Assembly (NCBI GenBank): GCA_034231615.1
Contig: CM067309.1
Location: 35,677,750 to 35,741,749, forward strand
Reading direction: 5' to 3'
DNA from: Meghimatium bilineatum
Taxonomy: Eukaryota > Mollusca > Gastropoda > Stylommatophora > Philomycidae
DNA length: 64,000 nucleotides
The notes beneath the pieces are model-generated. The model saw only the letters and a list, made by a program, of their open reading frames with translations. It had not been told where the DNA came from and did not search any database. Below, piece after piece: positions 38,422 through 51,700 of the stretch (position 1 is the stretch's first letter; each line of letters begins with the position of its first letter). The position numbers and the translations under genes are program-made.

Positions 38422-41400
38422 GCTACTGCTACTACTACAACTACTATTACCACTACTACTGCTGCTACTACTGCTACTACTATTACCACTACTACTACTA
38501 CTGCTCCAATAACTACTGCTACTAATACAACTACACTAATACTTCGAACCCGGCAGGGATGCATCATGTCTCCAGTACTTTTCTACAGATACCTTGAGCA
38601 CATAATACAAGATACCATTCAGGATTATAACACATCTCTATCCAATTGAGGTCATCCTATCTGCAATTTGCGTTTCACTGAGCATATTGATCGTATGGCT
38701 GGGTCAGAACAAAAACTACAAGAACTAACAGGAAAGTTTGAAAAAGTTACAAGTAGGTATGGAATAGACACCAACACCGAAAAGAGCAAGAACTTGGTTA
38801 ACAACAAAAACATAGAGGCATAAACTAACATCACATTGTGTGGGCATAAACTTGAAGAAGAGAAACAAATACTTTCAAATACCTAGGATCCGGTATATAT
38901 AGTGATTCCAAAACTAAAAGTAGTGATACGGCTTGCGATATTTTGCTAACATGTCAAGACTAAATCTAATATGGAGAATCAACCGCAACAGGAACATCAA
39001 CCACAACAGGAACATCAACCACAACAGGAACATCAACCACAACAGGAACATCAACCGCAACAGGAACATCAACCACAACAGGAACATCAACCACAACAGG
39101 AACATCAACCACAACAGGAACATCAACCACAACAGGAACATCAACCGCAACAGGAACATCAACCGCAACAGGAACATCAACCGCAACAGGAACATCAACC
39201 ACAACAGGAACATCAACCACAACAGGAACATCAACCGCAACAGGAACATCAACCACAACAGGAACATCAACCGCAACAGGAACATCAACCGCAACAGGAA
39301 CATCAACCACAACAGGAACATCAACCGCAACAGGAACATCAACCGCAACAGGAACATCAACCACAACAGGAACATCAACCACAACAGGAACATCAACCGC
39401 AACAGGAACATCAACCACAACAGGAACATCAACCACAACAGGAACATCAACCACAACAGGAACATCAACCACAACAGGAACATCAACCACAACAGGAACA
39501 TCAACCACAAGATCAGTGTTGGAATAAAGATCAGAATTTATAACTCAATAATGCAATCTATTATGTTGTATGGTTGTGAGAGTTGGGACACTCACTTCAG
39601 ACATGGAAAGATTGATGGGTGCCTTGGAATATATGTGTTAAAGATAAATTTTGTGCGTGCATTTCCAAAAGAGAATATAAGACAAATGTGTAAATAAGAA
39701 ATCAAGTACAGAATCTCACAGGTTGACAAGAGTTACAACTTTCAATAATAAAACAATGAAAACTTGCATAGTTTGGGCATGTATGCCGACATGGTTCCAT
39801 GTCAAAAATGATATTGCTGGAAACAGTTTAAGATGGCAGAAACAGATTATAACAAAAAAAATAATAGGCAGACTATCCAAGACTGGGGCCAACCTTGGGA
39901 TTCAATAAGATTGATTGCATGGTGATGCTGGGCAGGAGTTTTCTTAGTCTGTGTGTGATCCATCCATCTGCCTCTTAGGATTTCCTGTTCTACTTAATCT
40001 AACTTGTTTCTCATAAACATTTATGAAGAATTTTTCTAAACACAAATTAATGAAAATCTGGATAGTCATTGCCTTTGGCTATTCATAAATTACGTCAAAC
40101 CAATTTATTCGTAAATTTTAATTATTAAATATTTATGGTAATTATTTTTTCAATGGATAAAGTAAATTCCACTTTGTTCCCAACAATTCACTGAACATTT
40201 AATATTTTTTCCTGAAAATGTTTACATTTACCTGATATCTCATAAACTAATATCAATCAATGAAGTGCCATGCCAAATGGTGTAGGTGATCATGTTTCTC
40301 CACGACTCTCTGTCTCTTGTGTTGTCAATAAGCTTGGTTGGTGAACTTTTACCATGCTACAAAATTAGTCCATCTAGCAACTTTTCTGTCATCCCCTTTA
40401 TCTTCTCCCCTTGATCTTTCCAGTGGTTATTAAGTGTTCAATCTGTGGTCTTATCAACACATGCCCTAGAAATCTTGACTCTATACCCCTAATATAAACT
40501 AATATATTAGGATTATATTAATATGCAAATCATAATCATTAGCTTAAATGTACTTCTACCATGTTATTTGTGTGCATTGAACAATGAATCAAGGTTGTGC
40601 TTGAAACAAGGATGAATTACCACATCAATAGTTATTTGATACATCTGTTTGCCACGCAGTATATCACTCACGGAGAAATTAAGCATATGAATGGCCAGCG
40701 TCTTGTTTTCACCCTTTGATACAGTGTGAAACTCTTTAAATTCAAGTAATCTTTCATTTAACAGCATATGAGTGTAAGACTACAATGATGAATGCTTGCC
40801 TGATGTCAGGATACTCTGTGAATTTTAGTTACATGTCTTTATACTGAACATGCTTTTTAACAAACAGTTTCAGAACTGATTGGACCATACCAAGAATCTA
40901 GCTAGCAAACATTATTCAACTTTGTGTGGAGAAAGCTAAAATCAGATTTAATCATTATTCATAATCTACTGACAAGTGTGAAGAAACCTACAATCAGATT
41001 TAGTAATTAAGACATTGAGGTTCATAATCTACTGACAAGTGTGAAGAAACCTACAATCAGATTTAGTAATTAAGACATTTAGGTTCATAATCTACTGACA
41101 AGTGTGAAGAAACCTACAATCAGATTTAGTAATTAAGACATTTAGGTTCATAATCTACTACCAAGTATGAAGAACACTACAATCAGATTTAGTAATTAAG
41201 ACATTGAGATTCATAATCTACTGACAAGTGTGAAGAAACCTACAATCAGATTTAGTAATTAAGACATTTAGGTTCATAATCTACTACCAAGTGTGAAGAA
41301 ACCTACAATCAGATTTAGTAATTAAGACATTTAGGTTCATAATCTACTACCAAGTGTGAAGAACACTACAATACCATTCATAGCATATAACTATGTGGGA

Positions 41401-44400
41401 TATAATTAGTTTTTTTTTAAATATCTAAATTTAAAGTATTTAATTGGTGCATAAAAACAGGATTGTTAACATCAACGTTTTTCAAACTCTTCTCCCGTGT
41501 CAACAATGGTCAAACATGTTTAGATTCACCAAACCTCCTACCTCTAATTGATTACATCATTTATGGACAACCCCTTGACACACACTAATAATTTAGATCT
41601 TGTCTTTAACAGATCTGTCGCTGAGCAACTGAAAAGTGGGATGTCAGTTACTCCAGAATCTTTTGAACAAGTGTCTATATTCTTCTCCGACATTGTAGGC
41701 TTCACCACCATTGCTAGTGAGAGCACAGCTCTGGAAGTAAGTAGGATGTTGCATTTGTAAAACGTTTCAAAGGCACTGCATTTGTAGCAAGTTGCATGGG
41801 CACTGTATTTGTAGCAAATTTAATGGGCACTGTATTTGTAGCAAGTTTCATGGGCACTGTATTTGTAGCAAGTTTCATGGGCACTGTATTTGTAGCTAGT
41901 TTCATGGGCACTGTATTTGTAGCAAGTTTTATGGGAATTGCATTTGTAGCAAGTTTCATGGGCACTGTATTTGTAGCAAGTTTCATGGGCACTGTATTTG
42001 TAGCAAGTTTCATGGGCACTGTATTTGTAGCAAGTTTCATGGGCACTGTATTTGTAGCAAGTTTCATGGGCACTGTATTTGTAACAAATTTCATGTAGTG
42101 TACTATTTGTTATTGAAAATAAATACCAAAAAAACTCCTGTGACTATCAAAACATGATATTACAAATATTAATGGACTGTTCAATTATATTGTTATAAAA
42201 ATATTGTGAAATTGATGCAATTATTATATTACAGAAGATAATGAACATTGTTCAAACATGACATTTTACAGACAATATTAGATGTGCTCCAAACATGATA
42301 TTATAGACAATTATGGATTTGATCCAAATATGATAATTATAGACAGTAGTGGACACCCGTTTGAGTGTATGACTACTCTTGTCTAGCTCCCTTCTGTTTA
42401 TCATTGCCAGGTATGTTTGAATGGCCAGAAATCCACTGCTTAACAATACTGACTTCATGAGATCATTTGATCCAATCATGACATTGCAGATATTAGTGGG
42501 CGTAATCCAAGCATGATATTACAGACATTAGTGGGCGTAAATCAAGCATGACATTACAGATATTAGTGAGCGTAATCCAAGCATGACATTAAAGAAAATA
42601 TTGGTTTGATCAGTCCATGTTTTGTCAGGCCTGAAAGGGAAGCAAAAATAGCAATACTGAAACATGCCAGGGATGTTTGTAAAAGGCGATTAAGGATGTT
42701 TGGGGTGGGATTGATTCTCTAATTATACTGAAGGTCAAAATTACCCAAGAGTCCTATTGGTCGGACATGTCAGGTTACAAGATGCAGATATTGCAAAAAA
42801 ATTTAAACCTAGACAATACATTCCACCATTCAGATGATATCCTGCTAATTATCAGGAGTTTGAGAATGAACCCAGAAGAAAATAAGAAGTAGACTGTAGG
42901 AATTGTATTCTTTATGTGTATGGGTATAGCACAACAGAGGCGACACATCTGACATGGAACGAAAATTTAAGCTCCCATCACGGCATGTTTCTGCAAGTAG
43001 AGTTACCATCCACCCGGGACTAGACAATCTCTCTCTATGTGACGTGTCCTTCACAGAACGTTGTCCTCACTGCCAATCTATAAGCAGCCTCTCGGTTCTG
43101 TGCAAGCTGCCCAGTTTCTTCTTATGACATGTTCGGAAGGTCTTCGATGTCATGTTTCCATTGTAGTCTTTGTCTGCATCGTGTTCTCTTTCCTGGAACT
43201 TTACCCTCCATGATTAATCTTTCCAAACCACTGTGTCTTTTTATATGTCCAAAATATGCAAGTTTGCATTTTTTTTATAATTTTGAGGAGCCAGTCTTCT
43301 TCTATGTTCAGATCTTTGTGCACATCTGTTAGTTCCTTTTTCTGTTCATGGTATTCTTAGGACCTTTCTATAACATTTCATTTTGAATTCCGTTTAATTT
43401 TTTTTCCATTGCAGATGTCATTTCCCACATCTGACAACCGGATGTTGCCACTGGAAAGATATTTCCGGTAGTTTCTTAATGGTTATAACTTTGTTTTTCT
43501 GTTTGTTCTTTGTCGTATATTTTTCATTTGTGATGTTTTTTGTAGTACCATTGCTAATCTCTTTCTGATCTCTTCTGATCAATCTTCTGTGGTGTTGGTG
43601 GTTGGCCTGAGATATTCAAAGTTGCTGACATTTTCTAGTTGTTCTTTGTTAATAACTATTGTAGGTGTGTGTTCATTTTCTGCTTACATGCATTATTTTT
43701 TGTCTTTTTTGCATTGAGGAAAGAGTTTGTGTCTCACTATGATGTTTGACTAACATAATCATGTGTTCTAAACCAGTGGGGCTCCTTGAAATTAGTGTGG
43801 TGTAATCTGCATATCTAATTTGTGGGATGTTGTTTCCTCGCTATTAAGGAGTTGAAACTGTTCATAACGTGGGTCTTCCTGTACATTATGCATGATGTTT
43901 TCTGCATAAATGTTGAACATGTTTGGTGAGAAGATGCATCCATGTCTGACTCCTTTTTGGACCTCAATCAGTAAGATGTTTCTCCCTCGAGGCAGACATA
44001 TCATGTTGTTTCTGATGAAGCATTTCAATGAGTGATATGAGATGGTTTTGGCTGGACAATCGCCAATGTATGTATTGGTTTTTGATGCATAGGTCCTTGG
44101 GTTCATGTATTTGACCCAATGCCATTGTATGTTATATACATGTGTCATCTTGATAAAGGCCTTTTGGTTCAATCATCGATTATGCCTAGTGTACTGTTAT
44201 TTGTATAATGTTGTACTTTTGTGTGTAAAAATTTCACGTCAGCATCCAACATCGTTAGTGTGTTAATCTTCATCCAGTAAGACTACATTGACTGTGTTCT
44301 ATGTAAGTACTATTTTCATACAGTTTTACAGCAGTATTACTTTTTAATGATTGTCATACATGTGTTTGTGAGTTGTTATTTTGTTCGATATAAGATTATC

Positions 44401-45735
44401 TTTTTATCTGGCCTTGGAGACAGAAGCATTTTCTTTGTGCCATCCAGTGCTGGACATTTAAAAAGGTGGTGGTTGATAGTTTCGTAAAGATGAGTGCACA
44501 GTGGGCCCCCTGGAGTGTGTTATGTTTGTATTATGTTCAGGTGATTGTTAAGCTGTACATGTTGTGTGTGAAGTCAGAAGATGATACTCTGGTCTTTCCT
44601 TTCCAGGAGGTTGATCTCTTCGGGATTTGGGCTGGTCACATATTTTTAGATTTCCCTTCCAGTGCTCTCCATAGCCCATCTATGCAGCCATCTCTTTGTT
44701 CACAGATTTCAACATCATTCTAATTGTGTGCATGGTCATTTGAGTGTATGGCTACTCTTGTCTAGCTCCCTTCTGCTAGTCATTGTCAAGTATATTTGAA
44801 TGACCAGAAATCCACTGCTTAACAACACTGACTTTATGAGATCTGAGCAGCTGGTTGGCATGGTGATATATTTGAATTAGTTCAGACTTACATATTCTAG
44901 TGTTTCAAGACAATGTATTTGTGAAACAGAGTGATTCATATTGCTTATTTTGGTTTTCCAAGTAGATTTCAAAGATTAATTTTATTTGGTATTTGTTTCA
45001 GGTTGTGAATCTTCTCAATGACCTCTATACATGTTTCGATGAAGTCATTGCCAGAAGGGATGTCTATAAAGTAAGCTTTTTTACTGTAATGATGATCATG
45101 ATGATGGATGGATGGATGGATGGATGGATGGATGGATGGATGGATGGAATCGATGATGGTGCCTGGGAGGATGATATGGATGAAGAAATAATCCCTTTAG
45201 CTGTGAACAGGTAGCTCTTGTCACATGATGATGATGAAATAATCCCTGTAGCTGTGAGCAGCTACCTCTTAACCACCCATAGCCTTTCTGACAAAAGCAT
45301 TGGCCAGAGTGCCCATGAAGATACTTTTAGGATCGTGGTTATCTGCTAACCCTAGCAATCATATGAGAGCAGTTCTGAACAGTGTGTACTCCCGTCTTCC
45401 TTTATATACTATCTTCCCCTTTTTACCAGCTCATCAGCCCATTTCATTTCCAGACACACTATAATGTGTTGGTACCCGCAAAATTACAATTCTTTTCTTC
45501 AATTCTTGCTATGATGTTTAGTTTGTTCCTCGGGTGCAGGGGTTTACCACCCTTGAGAGCCTGCAGAACTGATAGGACATTGATAGGACATCTGTAAAGA
45601 TGACCACTTGTTGACACTCAGAGATGGAGTCAAAGATCATCCAGCAAGCTGATGTCAAAAGCAATAAATCACACATTGAATTATATGAGAAGCAATAAAT
45701 CACACATTGAATTATACGAGATGCAATAAATCACT

Positions 45736-45767
<32 letters not shown>

Positions 45768-48700
45768 CACAATGCTGTCCCCAGTATAAACTTTACTCCT
45801 AATTGTAGTTTGCAAATAAATCCACTTATGGTAGATTTGATTCCATTGTTGTTTTTTCTGGGGAAAATAATTAACTCAAAACAAAATGAAGTGATATTTA
45901 GATCAAAGTTTTTTACCCATAAAAGATTACGAGACATCTATCAAACAAAAAAAACCTGAACTATTAATGCAAAAAAAAATACTAAATTGTTTACACTGTG
46001 AGATGCACACAAAGAATTACATATGAAAGAAAACAATTATTCAGATATTGTAAAATAGAGACAAATTAAAATATCCTGATGGAAACATAAATAGAATAAT
46101 AAAAACAGCACATTTAGGTATAGAAATAAAGTGTATTGAGATCACACAAACTTTAACATACCAGACTGTGAGATAGTATTTATCAAGGGTATACACACGC
46201 ATCATAGACATAACTCAGATGTCTGGACACACTAGGAACATACCAAAAAATCTTCTTTATGGAGAATTACAATCTGGGTAAAGATCTCAGGAGCGATCTC
46301 TACTTTGATACAAAGTGTATGCAAACAGAATACTCATGATAAAAACATTGATATGGGAATCAAACAGAATACTCATGATAAAAACATTGATATGGGAATC
46401 AAACAGAATACTCATGATAAAAACATTGATATGGGATTATGGAAAGAGAATGCCATGGATTGTGTTGCATAGAGGGAATAGATCAGAAATGGTATCTGGA
46501 GAAAATGATCGCAGAAAGTTCAAGGGCTGCACATCAAAGAAGTCACACAACAGCCCATGATTGCATAATTAGCCATTAGAATCACAATGAACCTGTGATC
46601 CTTTTCCATTCTGTGGAAGACTCTTTGTGATTCAGATTGATCTTGTGAATCACATCCATAATCCATGGATCGTAGATTATATTTCTTATAGCAAAACAAT
46701 AAACTACAACATGCACAGATGCCAGACTAAACACAGGGATGTATCCAAGACCTAGAAAAGGATGCTGCTATGAGTACACTCATTATTACAATTATTATTT
46801 GCTTCAATATTACATTTTTGTTGTTATAGGAAATATAATGTTGACATGAATATTCCCATAGGTGGAAACAATAATATTGGCTTAAATATTCCTATAGGTG
46901 GAGACAATTGGGGATGCCTACATGTGTGTTAGTGGCTGCCCAAGAAAAAATGGAAGCCGTCACTCTGGAGAAATTGCCAATATGGCACTTGACCTCATTT
47001 CTACAGTAACACATTTCCGAATAAGTCATATGCCTGATGAAATATTGAAATTACGAGTGGGGCTACACACCGGACCCTGTGCTGCTGGGGTGGTTGGAAG
47101 AACGATGCCTAGATATTGTCTATTTGGAGACACAGTTAACACAGCCAGTAGAATGGAGTCAACTGGTATAGGTATGTCAGTATTGCATCCGTGTTCAATA
47201 TTGGAACTTCTTTGTATTTGAAACCACTTTTTTAAAGATATTTTTTTTAAAACATATAGGCCTATGTATATGAATATCAAAACTAGGTTCATCTGAAACC
47301 GCTCTCATGGACAAGTTATGTGTCCCTACCTCAGGGCTGTTAAACAGGGATGCATCATGTCCCCATTACTTTTCTGTGTCGCTATTGATTGGGTCATGAG
47401 AAAGAGCACTGAAAATGAGCTGACAGGAATAAAATGGATTAATAATACCGTTCTCGAAGATCTTGACTACGCAGATGACCTAGCCCTTTTGAGCGCAAAC
47501 CACACAGATGCTCAATCTAAGCTTGACAATCTCCAACACTACTCAAATCAGATAGGGTTGAAAATCAACACATCAAAAACTCATATACTAGATTTTACGA
47601 GATCCAACGACAACATAGAAATTCAAAATGTTCCATTATTAAAAGTCAACAATTTTACATATTTAGGCACCAATCTAGCATTGGATGGAGACTCATCAAA
47701 AGAAATTTTACACCGTATTGCCCTTGCAGCGGGTGCTTTCAATAAACTACGCAACATATGGACGTCAAACACACTAAGAAACGCCACAAAACTCAAGTTA
47801 TTTAACTCCAACATCATCCCTATTCTATCATATGGGTGCGAAAGTTGGAAAGCCACAAAAGCCACAGATAAAAGACTCGACTCCTTTGAAAACAAATGCC
47901 TACGTACCATTCTGAACGTTAAGTGGAGTGACTTTAAATCTAACACTACTATAAGAGAGGAAAGCAAACAAACCTATATATCTTCCTTCATTAGACAAAG
48001 GCGTTGGACTTACATCGGCCATGTTCTCAGAATGAACAGCCTAAGAATTCCCCAGCAATCACTATATTGGGTGCCACCTGGAGTAAGAAGAAGAGGGAGA
48101 CCTAGAGAAACTCTACGAAGAACCATTAATAGAGAAAGCATGTCAATGAACCTAAACAACACGCAACAATTGAAAGACCTGGCAACACAAAGACAGAGAT
48201 GGAAAGCTATGGTTTCTGCCCTATGCGCCGCCTATGGCCCTGGAGGAACATAACATAACATAACACCTCAGGGCTGGTAACCACAGTACAGGTACAGTTC
48301 ATGGATGAAATCCATATGAGCGTCTGACTTGGACTGGAGAATGAGGTGGAAGAAGAAATGTGAATAGCATAAAAACAATTACAAATATCAAAGAAAATAC
48401 AACTGGAATACCACCGAAGATGGATATGTCAGACCATTTGCATGAATATAACTGTGGCACAAATTTCCATTCCCTGGACTACTATATCCTGCTGGAAATA
48501 TAGTGGGACCATTGCCCTGCTGCAAGAGAGATTCAACGGAAGTTTGAGAATGAATGCTGAAGAAGACAACTGAAATAATTAAACAATAACATATTGGCAG
48601 TTTTAAACAATCGTGGTGATGTTAGAATCCCAGGGGATCACAGGCTTATTACTCTTGTTCCCAATGCCAAGTAGTAGAGTTTAATGATCAACTCCAAGAT

Positions 48701-51700
48701 TTGGTGTTTCTCTGGCATTCTTTTTGATGGCGAAGTTTTCCTGAGCTTTAGCATGTGCCTGGAAATTGTTTGACTCAATGCGACCTGAAGTGTTTAATTA
48801 TTGTTTGACTCAATATGACCTGAAGTGTTTAATGATTGTTTGACTCAATGTGACCTGAAGTGTTTAATGATTGTTTGACTCAATGTGACCTGAAGTGTTT
48901 AATGATTGTTTGACTCAATGTGACCTGAAGTGTTTAATGATTGTTGGACTCAATGTGATCTGAAGTGTTTAATTATTGTTTGACTCAATGTGACCTGAAG
49001 TGTTTAATGATTGTTGGACTCAGTGTGACCTGAAGTGTTTAACGATTGTTTGACTCAATGTGCCTGACGTGTTTAGTTATTGTTTGACTCAATGTGACCT
49101 GAAGTGTTTAATGATTGTTTGACTCAATGTGACCTGAAGTGTTTAATGATTGTTTGACTCAATGTGACCTGAAGTGTTTAATTATTGTTTGACTTAATGT
49201 GACCTGAAGTGTTTATTGATTGTTTGACTCAATGTGACCTGAAGTGTTTACTTATTGTTTGACTCCATGTGACCTGAAGTGTTTAATGAAACTGTATCAG
49301 AGTTCCCATAGAATTATGGCTGCTCAAAACTATAGACAACAATCGTTTAAATGTCTTTTGCATCTTGTTTAGGGCTACCCATGTTTAATTTCCTTACAGC
49401 CTTATACAGTGAAATCACGTTATAACAACTTGGTCCTGACCAACAAAATATATGTATGTAATAACAGAAATTTACTATACACAGTATAAAGAATAAATAT
49501 AATTCGGGATTAAAAAAGTGTTGTTATATAGGGAAATTTGTTATTTAAAGGATTCGCTAAAGAGGGATTCCACTGTACATGCCTACCTATATTAAATATG
49601 ATTAAAACAACCTATATTTATTTTTCTTACAGCCTTACACATCCATATGAGCAAACAAATGACAGAGGCCTTAGACGAGCTGGACTGGGGGTTTCTGATG
49701 GTGGAGAGAGGGTACATTGAGGTCAAGGTTCGATTCTTCTAGCATATTTCAGTTAGAACTCTGTTTTATTTCTCAACTGATCTTGCCAGTTGAAAATATT
49801 TAATTAAAATAAGCATATCCTGTATTGGAGGCATGGACACAACGCATCTATGTTCTCTGGACTTCATCCTGCAGGAAATCTAGTAGGACCATTATCCTGC
49901 TACAAGAGAGATCCAGTGGGAGTGTGAGAAGGAATGCTAACATATAAACCGATATCACTTTCGGTAATGTTGCTAGTATTACATGAAACAGCACAATTTT
50001 CTCTGAACTCTGACCACAATCACGTTCACGTAAGTCATGATTATTAGAGTGCCTCACTAACTCCTATGCCACAAAAGTTGGCACGATAATCGTTTAGTAT
50101 GACTTAACTGACCATTCCATAATTGTTTAGTATGATAATTGACAATGCCAAAATTGTTTAGCATGATGCATCTGACCATACCAGAAATGTTTACTATGAT
50201 AACTGACCATTCCAGAAAAGTTTACTATGACAATTGACCATATCAGAAATGTTTACTGTGACATTCACCATAAGAGAAATGTTTTTAGTATGATGCAACA
50301 CAAAATATCATATGAAGTGACAATACACTAGAACTGTCTACTGACTCCAATGTTAATCTGTATATGTAATACTTTGAGAACTGTCTGCTGGCCCCAATGT
50401 TAATCTGTAATACTTTGAGAACTGTCTACTGACTCCAATTTTAATCTGTAAAACTTTGAGAACTGTCTGCTGACTCCAATGCTAATTTGTAATACTTTGA
50501 GAACTTTCTACTTACCCCAATGTTAATCTGTAATACTTTGAGAACTGTCTGCTGACTCCAATGTTAATCTGTAATACTTTGATAACTGTCTGTTGACTCC
50601 AATGTTAATCTGTAATACTTTGAGAAATGTCTGCTGACTCCAATGTTAATCTGTAATACTTTGAGAACTGTCTGCTGACTCCAATGTTAATCTGTAATAC
50701 TTTGAGAACTGTCTGCTGACTCCAATGTTAATCTGTAATACTTTGAGAACTGTCTGCTGACTCCAATGTTAATCTGTAATACTCTGTTCTGTAACTGATC
50801 AGTTTCTGTATTCTCTATCAGGGCAAAGGACTACTGAAGACCTATTGGCTTGCAGGAAAGAAAAACTACCTGAAACCTTTACCAGAATCTCTTGTTCGGT
50901 TAGTGACTTTATTTTTATTCAAAGAATACTTATCTGTTTCTTGTCTTGGCACACTTACACACCGCCACCGGTTTGCTAGACCAGTGGCAGTGATGATGAT
51001 TTTTCTCCAACTTGATCTTACATCAGGAAATATAAAATTGAATTTGCACTTCTAGTTCTTAAACATCACTGTCCTGGAATGTTCTAAACTATATAACTGA
51101 TTATTACCTTCTTCAGTGCATTGCTTTGGAATACTGAATTTTAATCCTTTTACACACATTACCTCTTAGCTGTCTCCAACTCTGTTTCTTGTGTTCATAA
51201 ACAGTCTAATCTGCGAACTGCCACATGGTGTAAGTGCTGCCGTGTACGCTGATGACTTCGTGTAGTGTGTAGAAGAACGTCTAAAGATCGCCAACTTAAA
51301 ATACAAAAGGCAGCACACAACACAGCAGTGTGGGTAGAGAAATTGATAGTAAAGATCAATGCTGAAATGTCCTCAACAAACACTCTGCACACTCTCAAAT
51401 AAGGACAAAGAAGGAAAACAAACTTGGAAATGTATATATATCCAAACGGAAGACGAGCCTGTGTACTTGGGCACTATGCTAGATAAGAGACTGACATGCA
51501 GGCCTCACATTGAGAAAATAGAGGCAAAGGCAAAAAAGAAACTTGCCATCCTGAGAAAATTTGCAGGAACAAGCTGGGGTGAGGGGCAATGAGACAACTT
51601 TCAAGAAGGTATATACCGATGCAATTAGACCAGTACAAGAATATGGATCAACAGCATGGACTTCAGCAGCCAATTTCCATCTACAAGCCATGGACAAGGT

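Noticed and set aside
38914..39697. Repetitive proteins (QPQQEH, NRNINH, LLWLMF) on both strands
   Set aside because: Products of an 18-bp array inside an RT fragment; only the NRNINH frame joins RT codons.
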